DNA from: Diplocarpon mali
Taxonomy: Eukaryota > Ascomycota > Leotiomycetes > Helotiales > Drepanopezizaceae
DNA: 46,278 bases
Assembly (NCBI GenBank): GCA_024741835.1
Contig: JAENRP010000073.1
Coordinates: 123,985 to 170,262 of the forward strand
Direction of reading: 5' to 3'
Shown here one piece after another: positions 19,078 through 29,666 of this stretch; position 1 is the stretch's first letter; the number at the start of each line of letters is the position of its first letter. The position numbers were made by a program, and so were the translations under genes. Under the pieces are notes generated by a model that worked only from the letters and a program-made list of their open reading frames with translations, made no database searches and had not been told where the DNA came from.

Positions 19078-20340
19078 AGGGAGGGGATTCGGGATTGTGT
19101 GTGTAGAGAGAAAGGGGTGAGGGTGGATGACGCTGCGCCGAGGCTGATCTTTGTATCGCCTTGGATCCGCCAGGGACGAGAGATGTCCGGAGATCCAGAG
19201 ATTCGAGGCTCTGCAGTGATCGGGTCAGAGTCGTCGGCGGGTGAAGACGGTCACATCCAGGTGAAGCCTGGCGGAGGGGATGTGAGAAGCTGCTTTGTCG
19301 GCGGGAGGCGGAAGTTCAGTTCGGCTTGATGACAAGTTGATTACCTACGCAGGTGGCGGGCGATCCTTGTTTTGGCGGGAGAAATGTCCCTCGTCGAGTG
19401 GGAGATGGATAAACCGCCGGGAATATCATTACGAGTCGAATCCGAATTCCCGGCTCTCTGGCCGAGGATCAGGATCCGGTGGGCTGGGGTTTTGGATCGG
19501 GACTGGAGGGGGAGGGGGAGTTTGCCGGGTCTTTCGTGTGTCTAGATGGTGACCGTCGTCCGTACGAGCGCATTTGAAACGAGATCAAACCCAGGTCTGT
19601 ACATCGGCAGATGTATATATATATATATATATATATATCACTCTCGAGTCAATCGTCAAGCCCGGCCTGTCCGTATTCTCAAACTCCCCGCAGATTCTCG
19701 GCACCAGATCCGCCCCCCCTCCCTCATCTCCAGGGCGAAGAAAGGCAAAAACCCTCGTGGTTTGTTTACTCGTCCCACCCAGCACCCGGTCAGTGACGGC
19801 GCGAAATGCGCCAGGGATGCGATCTAATCTGATGATCAGATCTGATCTGATCAATCCATCGGCCGTTGATCCATCCATCCCATCAATACATCGCTCACTC
19901 CATTCCCGCAACTTCTACCCTCAGCTCTGTCTTGCTTGATCGTCCTCGAATGCCGCCCCATCTGCCATCTCCCTCCCCCTCGGCAAAGGGAAAACAGAGA
20001 AACACGTGAGATATTCGTGACCCCCCCCCCCATCTGACCGGCAGCACTGCACGAAAAGACAGGATCCGCCCTGGCTGGGCGTGGACGCTTACACTTCTCC
20101 CTGCTCCGGACACTCCGTGCCGTACAGCAGATCGCTCATAACGCAGAGTCACATGATGCTCTCGAAAGCACCTGAGACGTCGAAATCTTGCCACCGGACG
20201 TGCGAGTGGCTGGACCAAATCTCGTTCGGGTGTGAAGCTCAACCCTCACACTGTCCGGGGGATCTCACCTAGCTTCGGGAAGAAGCCTTAATTTGGACAA
20301 GATGTTGCGAACTTTACTCGCAAGGACTTTTTCACCCCGC
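19078..20340. other. Intergenic region without recognised gene
   Basis: This is upstream sequence of the reductase gene. It holds a (TA)n tract (19612-19637), a cluster of overlapping ATCTGAT/GATC half-palindromes (19818-19852) and a C run at 20021-20030. No coding signal stands out. Confidence 0.5.
19612..19637. repeat. (TA)n microsatellite
   Basis: About thirteen TA dinucleotides in a row following TGTA. It is simple-sequence DNA in intergenic space. Confidence 0.95.
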
Positions 20341-20357
20341 TGGATAAGGGGAAGAGG

Positions 20358-20654
20358 CCTCGAACTGTCAAAACGAGGTAAGGGGAGCAGGCCTTAAACT
20401 GTCAAGACGAGGTAAAGGGAGGATGGATAAGAGAAGGAGGCCTCGAACTGTCAAAACGAGGTAAGGGGAGAAGGCCTCGAACTATCAAAACGAGATAAGG
20501 GGAGAAGGCCTCGACAAACGAGATAAGTGGAAGAGACCTCGAACTATCAAAACGAGATAAGGGGAGAAGGCCTCGACAAACGAGATAAGTGGAAGAGACC
20601 TCGAACTATCAAAACGAGATAAGTAGAAGAGTCCTCGAACTGTCAAAACGAGAC
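20358..20654. repeat. Tandem array of CCTCG...CGAGG hairpin units
   Basis: About nine units, each built as CCTCG + AACTGTCAAAA (or AACTATCAAAA) + CGAGG/CGAGA, separated by TAAGGGGAGAAGG-like spacers; starts near 20358, 20392, 20441, 20475, 20509, 20537, 20571, 20599 and 20633. Units 5 and 7 have lost most of the loop. Units 4+5 and 6+7 form a 62-bp higher-order repeat. In units 1 and 3 the arms are perfect inverted repeats, so single strands could form small stem-loops. No coding sense and no adjacent cas-like gene. Confidence 0.88.
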
Positions 20655-20975
20655 AAGGACACTTCCCAGACCTCGACTCCGAGGATGAATGGGTCAAGGT
20701 GGTTTGATGGCCTTCGGAAACCACTGCTCGGCCGTCGTCGGCCGTGAGTCCATGGAGAATCGAGTCAAACTCCCAGACTTCGCATATTCCATCCTCGCCA
20801 TGAACAAGCTACCTGTCCCTCGCGAGGCGGTTCCTCGTGAATCTTCTCGCCCTCTCAGACGGTACTGCGTATGGGTGATTGCGAAGCCCTTTCGCAAGCC
20901 CTTCTCGGCCGCAGACCGTGGACAGACCCCTCAGTTTCGTGGAAGCCTGAGAATGGTTCGCTCTTCGTGAAGATC

Positions 20976-21031
20976 TCCAGGAGTATATATACAAGGTACG
21001 ATTACATAACCAATCCTTGTATATTCTAACA
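20976..21031 (-). mobile_element. LTR-like fragment
   Basis: Read on the minus strand it starts TGTTAGAATATACAAGGATT and runs to TATATATACTCCTG. It matches the 34827 element over its first 60 or so bases, minus an 11-nt block. TG at the edge and a TATA-like core are typical of copia-type LTR starts. The distal end is not recognisable and I found no target duplication, so this is a truncated or decayed copy. Confidence 0.6.
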
Positions 21032-24000
21032 AAGACAAGCGGAAACTGATGATGGTCTGATCTGTTCTCTCTTGGGCTCTTAGCAGACAACTTCTTCTTC
21101 GACACCCCCTCCTCTCCTCTGCTCTCGACCTTTCAATCGCTGCCTTGAATTCTACCCCGTATGAGAGCTTCCCATCTCAAATCCGAGTCGGCATGATTTT
21201 CGACCCCTCCTTGCCCCACGTCAGCTGTCACATGACCTGCATCGCTTATTTCAGCATCGTGTCCGGGCTCTCTGAACCCCTGTGTCTCTTAGATCTCACC
21301 CCATTTTCCAACAATGAAAACGGCTACTTTCCAGCCGCTCCGATACACCTCATTGTACACACTTTCTCTTCTTCGGAGGTCATTCCCATGGGCCAGAAGC
21401 ACGTAAAGCGAAAAGCGCTCTTCCTGGTACAGAAGACCTACTGGTGAGACTCTCACCTTTGATTCATCCAGCTCTTTTTTGGGGGGATCCATCGTCTATT
21501 TACCTGCTATCTAGCACCATGCTGACTCCCTACATAGGAGGTGTGTATATGATTACCGGCCAATTAGCCCCGCATCTAGAGCTAATTAGAGTATAAAAGA
21601 AACCCGTGTAAATAAAAGAAAGTTCATATAATATAACAACCCGTATAACTCTATATAATCTTATACTTTTTAAGCCTTCTATCTCTGTGACAGTATAAGT
21701 TACAGTTATTATAGCCCCGACTAGCGAAGAGCTCAAATTTCCCAGTCGTACAATCGCCAATTTTGCCTCTTCGGCCGTCTTTTATGAGAGTAGGCTAGAG
21801 TATTACTCTAGCGGTGATTCTATCTATATTAGCGTAGCAGCTTAGGTCGTAAGATCAATCGCTAGCATAAATGCTATCGTTATTGGAAAAAGCTCGGGTC
21901 GCTTAGGCATGCTCTTTTATTTGTTTGAATTCCGTTAAAGACGTCTTCCCATGAACTCTCAAGGTCCTCGCATTCCTTAACAACATATTTAATTGTTTAG
22001 TATGCTTGGTTGCAACTCAACCATAGGCTGTTTAATCGTTTGATCTTATAAAGGTATCCGCGGAGGCTGATCTTATCAGTCCTCATCTAGACTAATACCG
22101 AACTCTCAGCCTTTGAGAGACTCTAGTAGAGCCTATTAGTATAACGGTCGATGTGAAAGTACAGGGACTTATTCCATCATTTCTTATGCAGCATGCCTGT
22201 GTTCCCTCTATCCCACTCGAGTCCCCACTGAAGCCTTGCCTTGGCTTTGAGTCCCCTTTTGCAAGAGAAGTCATCCAGTTTACCCCAAGGCTGTAGCCGA
22301 TACATCCCACTTGGGTCCTAGCGCGGCGCTAGTGCTCCATTTAGTTTCCCTGCTGGATTTCTATTCTACGACAGATCAACTCCCTTATCACCTCTCCCAT
22401 CTTCCCTTGTTGCGCCAGAACGACCGGGCCTTGCGCCAGGAACTCGTCATTCTTTTCTTTCATCACCGCTTTAATCGCCATCTGCGAAATAATTTGGCAA
22501 CTCGAAACCATTCCTTATTATGGCCCCTCCGAAATCTTGGATGAGGAGAGAGGAATTGCAGGGTGAGCCAGAAGCAGACGACTTGATTGATGAGTGCATT
22601 GCACTGAAACATTTGGATCTGAGAAGATTGATAAATCGCTAGAAGTCACTCGTGAGCCCGTCTTACAAGCTAGTCCGATCCGAACTTAGGGGAAGGAAAT
22701 CGAGCATGCGTCTTCCCAGCCGGAACAATTTGGAGCCCCGGCATCTGCCCAGATCACTCACACTTTTGGAGACATCGAAACCGTAGACAACAGCTCAGGA
22801 CATCCATCAAACCGACCTACCTGGCCACCTAATACCCTGGCGATTAGAGGCCAGGTATTAGCAGATCAACGTCATCGAAGGCATTAGTCAAGGACGAGTA
22901 GGGTGTGGCTGGGCCAACAGGACGCAGTGCTGGTTCTGGAGCTGGAGAGGGAAGAGAGGCTAGGGAACAACCAACAACACCACAACCTGAAACCCCTTCT
23001 GAACAGCGACCCTTGTCAGCTACCACGATTACTTCAGGGCGACCCAAGAGATCCGCAAAAGCCCCTGAGCGCTATGTAAACCTTGGGAGTTGAGATAAGG
23101 GTGATGAGATGGAGTCGCCAACTAGACCATGGAAGAAGCGTTCGAGATAACGTTGGTCGTGGTATCATCTGCAAGTTGTTCTTACGATTTTGAGCCCCTC
23201 CCCCTCTTTGTATGTGCAATGAAGCGACAAGTTATAGCCAGGTTGAGGTTTCCTGAAGCCATTGAAAAATTCGTTTAGCAACGATGTATCGGCGGGTAGG
23301 GCGGTAGAATCCGGGTGAGGATAGGGCCGAGGATCTGCCTAATGCGAGGCTATCCATAGATAAGTATGCAGCAGCTCATAACCATAGAATCAGTCAAGTC
23401 TTCCTCGTACTTTGAATCATCGACTACCAGTTTCATGTCTTATTCTTATATAAAGTATATGCCATTCCCCTTACGTTTCTTATGCTAGTAGAACTGATAC
23501 CGACTATGAATCTTGTTTGTAAAAAGAGGTATAGAAAGATGGAATTCCTAAGGAATCAGTCCTTCTGTAAGTCACTAAGATAGATCTTGTAAAAGAACTT
23601 CAGGCCTAGCATCATTTAATCAGTATAAGACTCGGTACTGTATAGTCGGGACCGCGAACGGAGAAGCAAGCTCATCAATAGACGATGCAAACTCGAAGTC
23701 ACCTCCCCCGGCATGGGCCGAGACGGTAATTACCTCCTTGCCACCGAAGCTTCGACGCCGAGATACGCTAGACTGGCCATATCCAATCGCAGCTGCGGTG
23801 AAGCAGAGGCGCAGAGAGATTGTCAATCTCCTTGTCCGAAGCTCCTTGATATGTCCTGTTTCTTCCGAGACACTCGCTCGGGTCACTTCTCATGACGAAT
23901 CCAGATGGCACCTATAAGATCTTTCTGACTGAAACTACCGACGAGAAAACGATACAAAGGACAATCCTCGAGACCGTTGCGAGTCAAATACCACGTTCTG

Positions 24001-24177
24001 ACCCGGATTTCGATTCATGGAGTCCTACGGCCTGGTGGTCTTTTAAAAGTTACCGCGCGCCCTGGATCATACGCGATACTCCAAGCACTCGAGACACCGA
24101 AGTGTGGGGTAGGAACTCTCAATACGGAGGCGTGGATGGTCTATTGGGCTTTCTCTATGACGACTATTGATACTATG
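21032..24177. other. AT-rich, gene-poor relic region
   Basis: The stretch 21530-22100 is strikingly AT-rich (many TATA, TTAT and AATAT runs) compared with the GC-rich surroundings, as in decayed or RIP-mutated repeats. Remnant frames occur: MAPPKSWMRREELQ from 22519, a GRPKRSAKAPERY peptide ending near 23093, and an ATG-led 92-codon frame at 23892-24170. The first two are reminiscent of retroelement polyprotein pieces, but I cannot confirm this. Nothing here makes an intact gene. Confidence 0.5.
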
Positions 24178-25313
24178 CTATGGAGCAGTCCGGATCAGAC
24201 CAGTCTTTTTTCCGCCTGCTTCCTCTGCCTGCGGCTGTGTAAACCTCTCTGGCGAATTCGTCCCGCGTCTCCCAGTCTCGATAGCCCCCTTTTCCTCGGG
24301 CTCTTGGTTCCCTGCCTGCGAATAGTCGCCGGGCTTGGTGCTCCCATTGGGGACCCAGAACATCCTGTCGAACCGGGTGAAGATGAACATATAGATGACG
24401 ATCAGTTCGAGCACGAACATGATGGTGTAGAACGCTGGTCTCGAGTCGAACCAGGCGGGGTCCGATGCCGGCCGAGCATCGGTCCACGACGTTCCAAAGC
24501 GGAATCCGATGATGAAGAGGAAGAGAAGCAAGGCGATGCCCAGAACGACGAACTTTCGTCTCATGCTTCCCGTGCCGAAATTCTCTGCCGAGGCGGATCG
24601 CGGCAGCAGCAGAGACCACGAGTACAGGACCAGAGACGTCAGGTTGAACAGTAGCATGTACAGTATGGTCACCCTTCCTACCCAGAGCGAAGCCGTCTTC
24701 AGGCCCTGGTGGAGGGTGTAGAATGAGAGAATGGTGAAGGACATTGTGAACAGAAAGGCGACCGCCAGGCCGATGTACGCGAACTTGAATGCCTTTCGTA
24801 ACGTCGGCTTCCAGCCGAGCTCCGGCTGTGTGGCCCGGAACATGCGGATACACAGCAGCAGGACCACCATATACCCGACTAACACGCCCGCTCCGGAGAA
24901 GATCTGGGCGGCGATGACAAGGCTGGCATTCTCTGGTTGATGCGCCCACACGATGCGAAGTATGAAGGTAAGATTCCGAGCCCTACACATCGGCATGTGA
25001 GCAGCTCCCTCACGATTGCGATTCGGCCGGGACTCACATGCAGAAGCCAAACATTGCCCACGACATGAAGAATTTCCGACCCCGTCTTCGGTTGACCTGG
25101 AAGATGGCCATGTTGGCGATGGCCGCGACGACGTAGAAAGCCAGGAGTACTGCGGATATCGGGACGTCCGTCCGGACCGTGGGGCGGCCCCCGATGATTG
25201 CCGTGGCATTGGAGACATATGGAGGCTGGAGGAAGTTAGTCGTGAGCGCTTGGGAATCGCATTCTCGCGGGGAGGAGCCCTGCCCCACCGCTGGTCTCCC
25301 GCGCTGGCACCAT
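24178..25313 (-). CDS. DUF3112-type multi-spanning membrane protein
   Basis: The coding core is 25225-25038 and 24982-24178, joined across a 55-nt GTGAGT...GTAG intron that splits the Met of FGFCMARNLTF. It has the family signature DVPISAVLLAFYVVAA, then NRRRGRKFF and FGFCMAR, followed by several hydrophobic helices (YMVVLLLCI, LAVAFLFTMSF, ILYMLLFNLTSL, LGIALLLFLF, TIMFVLELIVIYMF). A polar, Lys/Glu/Pro-rich cytoplasmic tail ends the protein. About 331 residues, roughly seven membrane segments. The start is uncertain. The acceptor at 25227-25226 (CTAAC branch site, TTCCTCCAG) is strong, and the only phase-compatible ATG I found is 25313-25311, giving an ATG-only first exon with an 85-nt intron and a weak GTGCCA donor. 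Function unknown; the family is fungal and often clade-expanded. Divergent from the Zn2Cys6 regulator. Confidence 0.8.
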
Positions 25314-25929
25314 GGTCGAGTGTTTCCGAGGAGCACGAGGAGACGACGAGATGTTGTCTCGTGGAAATGGTAAGATCCGATGACTTTGATGGTGACCCCG
25401 TGCGAAAGAAGTCTACCGCAAGGGGCCAGTCGCAGGGCACCTCGCAGCTCTTTATCACGACGCGAGCCGGTATAGAGTGAAAGACGCTCTGGCATTCGGG
25501 TGCGGCGACGGTCGAAGATGTCTCCACGTCTGCATTGAGGCGGCGAATAAACAAGTCTCGCTTGCGACCCCTATCTAAGCGGAACGGGGCTCGGTCTCCG
25601 CCTCGGGCCAAGCCGGACTAGCGATGGAGCTGTCGCGCGTCCGAATCCCCTTGCGACGCCGAGGAGACTTTCTCTCTCTCCGCACGCCAACATCGCACCG
25701 AGAGGCACAATCCCCTCGCGCCGTCGCAACGAGAGATCTCCCAACTGCGCGGGAGGCGTGTCGGACGCGGGAGTTTTGGCGACGGAGAGAGACTTTTTTT
25801 TCCCGCGAGGCAGACGTCGTTCGGACCGGCCGGGCCACGAGCTCTGCCTGGGACGGCGCATGTCCGGCGATTCGAGAGCAGTTGAGGCTCCGGTTCGACG
25901 TCCGCTGGCTGGCCCGGCTTGATGGAGTC
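25314..25929. promoter_or_regulatory. Shared divergent promoter, membrane protein / Zn2Cys6 regulator
   Basis: Intergenic stretch of about 0.6 kb between two head-to-head starts. It must carry the control regions of both genes, which makes co-regulation or direct regulation by the Zn2Cys6 protein plausible (inference). No TATA box stands out. The boundary on the membrane-protein side depends on the uncertain first exon. Confidence 0.45.
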
Positions 25930-28120
25930 ATGGCGGAGCAGATCGCATCGAAAGCGGTTCGGAGGGGCGCGAAGAGCTGCTTGGAATGTAGGTCGCCGGC
26001 GCCGAAAATCTCGAAGCCAACCTCTGACCGAGCACAGGCAGAAACCGCAAGGTCCGATGTGTCTGGCTCAGCGGAGCGGCGCAGACTTGCCAGAGCTGCA
26101 TGGCCCGCAACACGCCCTGTGAGCTTCAGGTATACATGAGGCCAGTGGCCCAGACTGTCGCCAGCACGTCTCGAGCACGTGTGGCGCGTCTCGAGAGCGA
26201 GGTTTCCGAGCTCTGGGAAGTGGTTCGCGGCCTCGAGGCCAGGCTCGGGGATGCGCCGTCTGCTCCTCGTGCGGCTCTGCCCTCGCAGAGCCTCGATTCC
26301 GGCGAGCCCGCCGCGAGCCCGGACGCCTTGGCCGGCGACGAAGAAGACCCCGCGGGCGATGCGCTCGACAACTCTCCCGACAACACCCCAGGCCACCTGC
26401 TGCAGCTGTTCGACAACGAGCTGCTCGGTTCGGATCGGCATGGCCCCTCGAGCTCTGCAAAGGGGCCCCCGAGCTCCCGCCACCTCTCCAGCGTCTCCAG
26501 CCTCCGTGCCCTGATGCCGACCAGAGCGGATATGCTGGCGATCGCGGGGCAAGCAGCATCGTGGATGTCCCTGTACAATGCCGTGCTCCCTCTGAGTAGC
26601 CTGAGTCGAACGAGCGAGGAGCTGCTTGCCGAGCATCACAGGTTACAGAGCGCGAAGGCGGATCCCATCGGCCTGGCTACTCTGCTTCTCTCCATCGCCC
26701 TGACGGTCCAGCAGGAGCCGGGCCTGACAGCGAGTCGCTCCACGGAAAGGATGCGGGACGCCGCGACCTTCGTCAAGCATGTATCCGACTGCGTGGAACG
26801 TACGGTCCTCTCCGACGATGCTCTCGCAGCCAGGCTGGAAGGCATCGAGGCAGGCTTCCTGTTCATCAGGCTGTGAGTAGATCCCACCCGACACGGCGAC
26901 TCTCTGGCTGACTCGAGCTTCCAAGTCAACTCGGCCGCGCCAGAGTCAGCAAGACATGGCTATGCCTCCGACGCATGACGTCCCTGGCAGAGCTGACCGG
27001 GCTGCCGAGAGCCGCGATGACGGCCACCATGGACCCGGGCCAGACTTCCCCTCTGACCTCGCCCTTGAGCCGGCAGAAAGCCGAGGTCTGGCGATCCATC
27101 TGCGCCGTCGACCGGATACAGTCGCTGATGTGGTCTCTCCCCCTCGCAACAGCAAAGTACGCCTTTCCGACGCAGCCGATTCTTGACGCGCAGGGCCGGG
27201 TCAACCCCCAATCTTACCTGTACAGCCTAGCCGATATCGCGAGTCGGGTTCTGGAACTGGACAACCTCTACACCTCCGGACGCCCTCTTCCAGAAATCTC
27301 CCATGCCGTCACGGTGGCTGACCAAGAGCTACGGACCTTATCCAATGCCACTCCCCGAGAATGGCACAACATGCCCGGGGCCGAGTTCCACGTCGATCTC
27401 CTCCTGCAGCACTGGCACAGCTACCTCGAGATCCGCACGCATCTCCAGCTAGCGCTGAAGTACGATCAGGGACCGGAGTTTGCGTTCAACTTCATCACGT
27501 GCCTCGGTGCTTGTCAGGAGCTTGCCCGGAGATACATGACCATGCGAGCGCTTGTCCCCGACGGCTTCTTTGCCAACCGAGTGATTGACATGCAAGCATT
27601 CACCGCCACCATGTTTCTTCTGCTCGCCGCGCATCGCACCCACGGCTCCGCAAGCCGGGTCTCCTCGGTGGATGGCAGCGCCGGGGCGAGTCTCGTGGCG
27701 CAGGTCATTGAGATGATGAGACGCGCAGCCGTCCTGCCGGGGGGGGATTTTGCGCGTCAGGCGGCCGATGCTCTATGCTCGCTGGGATCCCTCCTCCAGC
27801 AACCGCAGACGTCCCAGCCGCAGAGGATCACACTGGACCTTGCTCTGATCGGACGGATCCAGGTCTCGCGCAAACCGGGTCTCACGCTCGCTACTCCAAC
27901 TCCATCTCACTCCGTGCCGAACAGTATCCAGCAGGGTCTCGGGGGATCTCAAGCTCCCGACCACGGCAACGACCCGGCCTTCCCTGGAGCCTCGGGCTCT
28001 GACTTGACGAACCCGTTGTCTTATTCGATCGAGAGTCTGGAAAATTATCTCTTCTTCGCTGAGGAGACACCTCTCCCCGAGCAGTGGCTGACATGGACTG
28101 GCTGGAACGCCGTATCCTGA
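25930..28120 (+). CDS. Zn2Cys6 fungal transcription factor
   Basis: Three exons: 25930-25987, 26038-26872, 26944-28120 (introns of 50 and 71 nt); 689 residues. The split zinc cluster is rebuilt exactly by intron 1: C17-x2-C20-x6-C27-x9-C37-x2-C40-x6-C47, the GAL4-type binuclear cluster with basic NRKVRC in the DNA-contact loop. A short linker and a heptad segment (RVARLESEVSELWEVV, dimerisation) follow. The middle region has the fungal-specific transcription-factor layout: FLFIRL joined by intron 2 to VSKTWLCLRRMTSLAELTG, equivalent to the family's 'WL.lR.ai.laq..Gl' block. The C-terminus is acidic/aromatic (LENYLFFAEETPL), a possible activation segment. Nuclear regulator; targets unknown. 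The neighbouring divergent membrane-protein gene is the obvious candidate target. The start ATG at 25930 gives a short basic N-terminus before the cluster, as is usual. Confidence 0.93.
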
Positions 28121-28931
28121 CTATCGATCCCAATCTGTCGAGTATGCCACCATGGGGCGGAAATATCATTCCGGCTTCGATGGGTGAGTCCGGCCTACCT
28201 CCACCCCAGATCACGCTGAAGCGGCTTCTCACGGCACCATACCAACGCCGCGCCCTCATCCAGACAACATCCAGCCATCCAAACGACGCTGCTCTCGCCA
28301 CTCGTGGTGTCGCATAAGCCGGCCGAACCAATGGAAATGTACCCGCTTCAACGGGACCAGTCCTAGACACCAAGCCTTGACCACGCCAAAGAACATTCAC
28401 AGCTCGCGGATTCACGATAGATACGTCAGACCATTCAAGGGTAGTGGGAGAGGTGGGCACCTGCATCACAGTCGGCATGTCCTTCCCTGGCTGTGAGCGA
28501 AGAAGGCTTCAACCTTGGATGAACAACATGCAGAGGTGCCGGTTCCACTCTGCTCTTCTCCCATGGCATTGAAAGACATGAAGAGCCGGAAGCCTTGGAG
28601 CTTGTCTGGTACCAGGCTCTCGTAGCCGCTCTCGGTGGGCGCAGGAGACAGCGATCCACTTCGCTCTGCAAATGATGAGTCCCTTGGCTTTCCAAAAGTT
28701 CCACAAAATATTCCTTCCCTATTACTTCTTCTCCGATCCTAAATCACCAACCACCACCTCTCCCTCCGGCTCAGGCGGACTCTCAGCAGGACTCTCGGCA
28801 TACTCTTCAGACTCCAGGTATACTCTCCCGCCCCCAAACACTGCCTCCTGCGAACCTGACCTCATATCAACTCACGGCTTCGGGCTCCCGACAGCTCCGA
28901 ATAACCACTTTACTGCACTCCGCCACTCACC

Positions 28932-29405
28932 GTGTGCTGGGAGACCCTGGTTCGGTTCACCTGCGGCTGCCAGCCGCTAGGATCTATCCGCATGTGCGAG
29001 CCCGCCGGCAACGCCCTGGCCGTCCACGGAGCACACCCCCACGGCGGGCCCTCACCGCCCACCGTCGAGCTCAGCGCGATGCCAGCGCAGTGTTCCTACT
29101 GCCAGAAGCAGAGCGCCGAGGGCGAGGCTGCTGCTGCTTCGGAAGAGGTCGTGGAGCCTGTTTCCGGGGACAGGAGGCAGGCTGATGGCATGGGTGTGAG
29201 GACTCGAGGGCTTGCTAGGGGCGTCGAGAGGGCTCAAGAGGGTGGGGATGAGAGGGATGGTCCGCGCAAGGTTCGTCGCCGGAGCAGTCGCAAGACTCAG
29301 GCTGGGGGGAGCACATCAGGCAAGCGATGGGGGGGAGTTATGGTTCGAGCACGTGATGGAATAGTAAGAAAATCTAGAGACTCCCAGCGTCGAAGCGTGA
29401 AATAA
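28932..29405 (+). pseudogene. Possible Cys-rich small protein lacking an ATG
   Basis: The frame opens with GTG TGC TGG GAG and encodes CWETLVRFTCGCQ, then IRMCEPAG, then MPAQCSYCQKQ, and ends in a long Arg/Ser/Gly-rich tail. The N-terminal pattern (MC.E....F.CGC ... C ... C..C) resembles a common class of small fungal zinc-ribbon-like proteins that normally begin Met-Cys. Here the first codon is GTG, the upstream frame reaches a stop (TAA at 28902) without any ATG, and no splice acceptor sits at the right place. So either the start is lost, the start is near-cognate, or the resemblance is accidental. Confidence 0.35.
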
Positions 29406-29646
29406 GGATTGGTGTAGTGCGCTCTAGTCTCGAAGCAGTCCTCATACTACAGGAGACACGTCGTGGCCCAAACACCTGGTGCAGGAATGAATGTACACGG
29501 AAGTGGCAGATGTAAGCCAAGCCACGAATATCGATCGCAAGAGGGGAGGACATGCCCGAAAGTCAACAAAGCGCCGCGTCTCGGCTAGGAAAAGGGGAGA
29601 GGGGAGCGGGCCTGCCCCGCCCTCTCCACTCGAAGCGTCCCCGGAC

Positions 29647-29666
29647 GGGACGGGACGGGACGGGGG
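29647..29666 (+). other. G-quadruplex motif
   Basis: GGGACGGGACGGGACGGGGG: four G runs with 2-nt loops on the plus strand, a canonical tight quadruplex motif in GC-rich non-coding DNA. Confidence 0.75.

Noticed and set aside
18871..19329. Plus-strand VDGVVDGI repeat protein
   Set aside because: Pure translation of the 12-bp minisatellite followed by unrelated sequence; no gene structure.
20358..20654. CRISPR-like array
   Set aside because: The spacers are near-identical rather than unique, the genome is eukaryotic and no cas gene is present; it is a tandem minisatellite.
23892..24170. 92-codon ATG-led frame next to the DUF3112-type gene
   Set aside because: No recognisable domain, no splice partner, and it sits beside relic DNA; not enough to call a gene.
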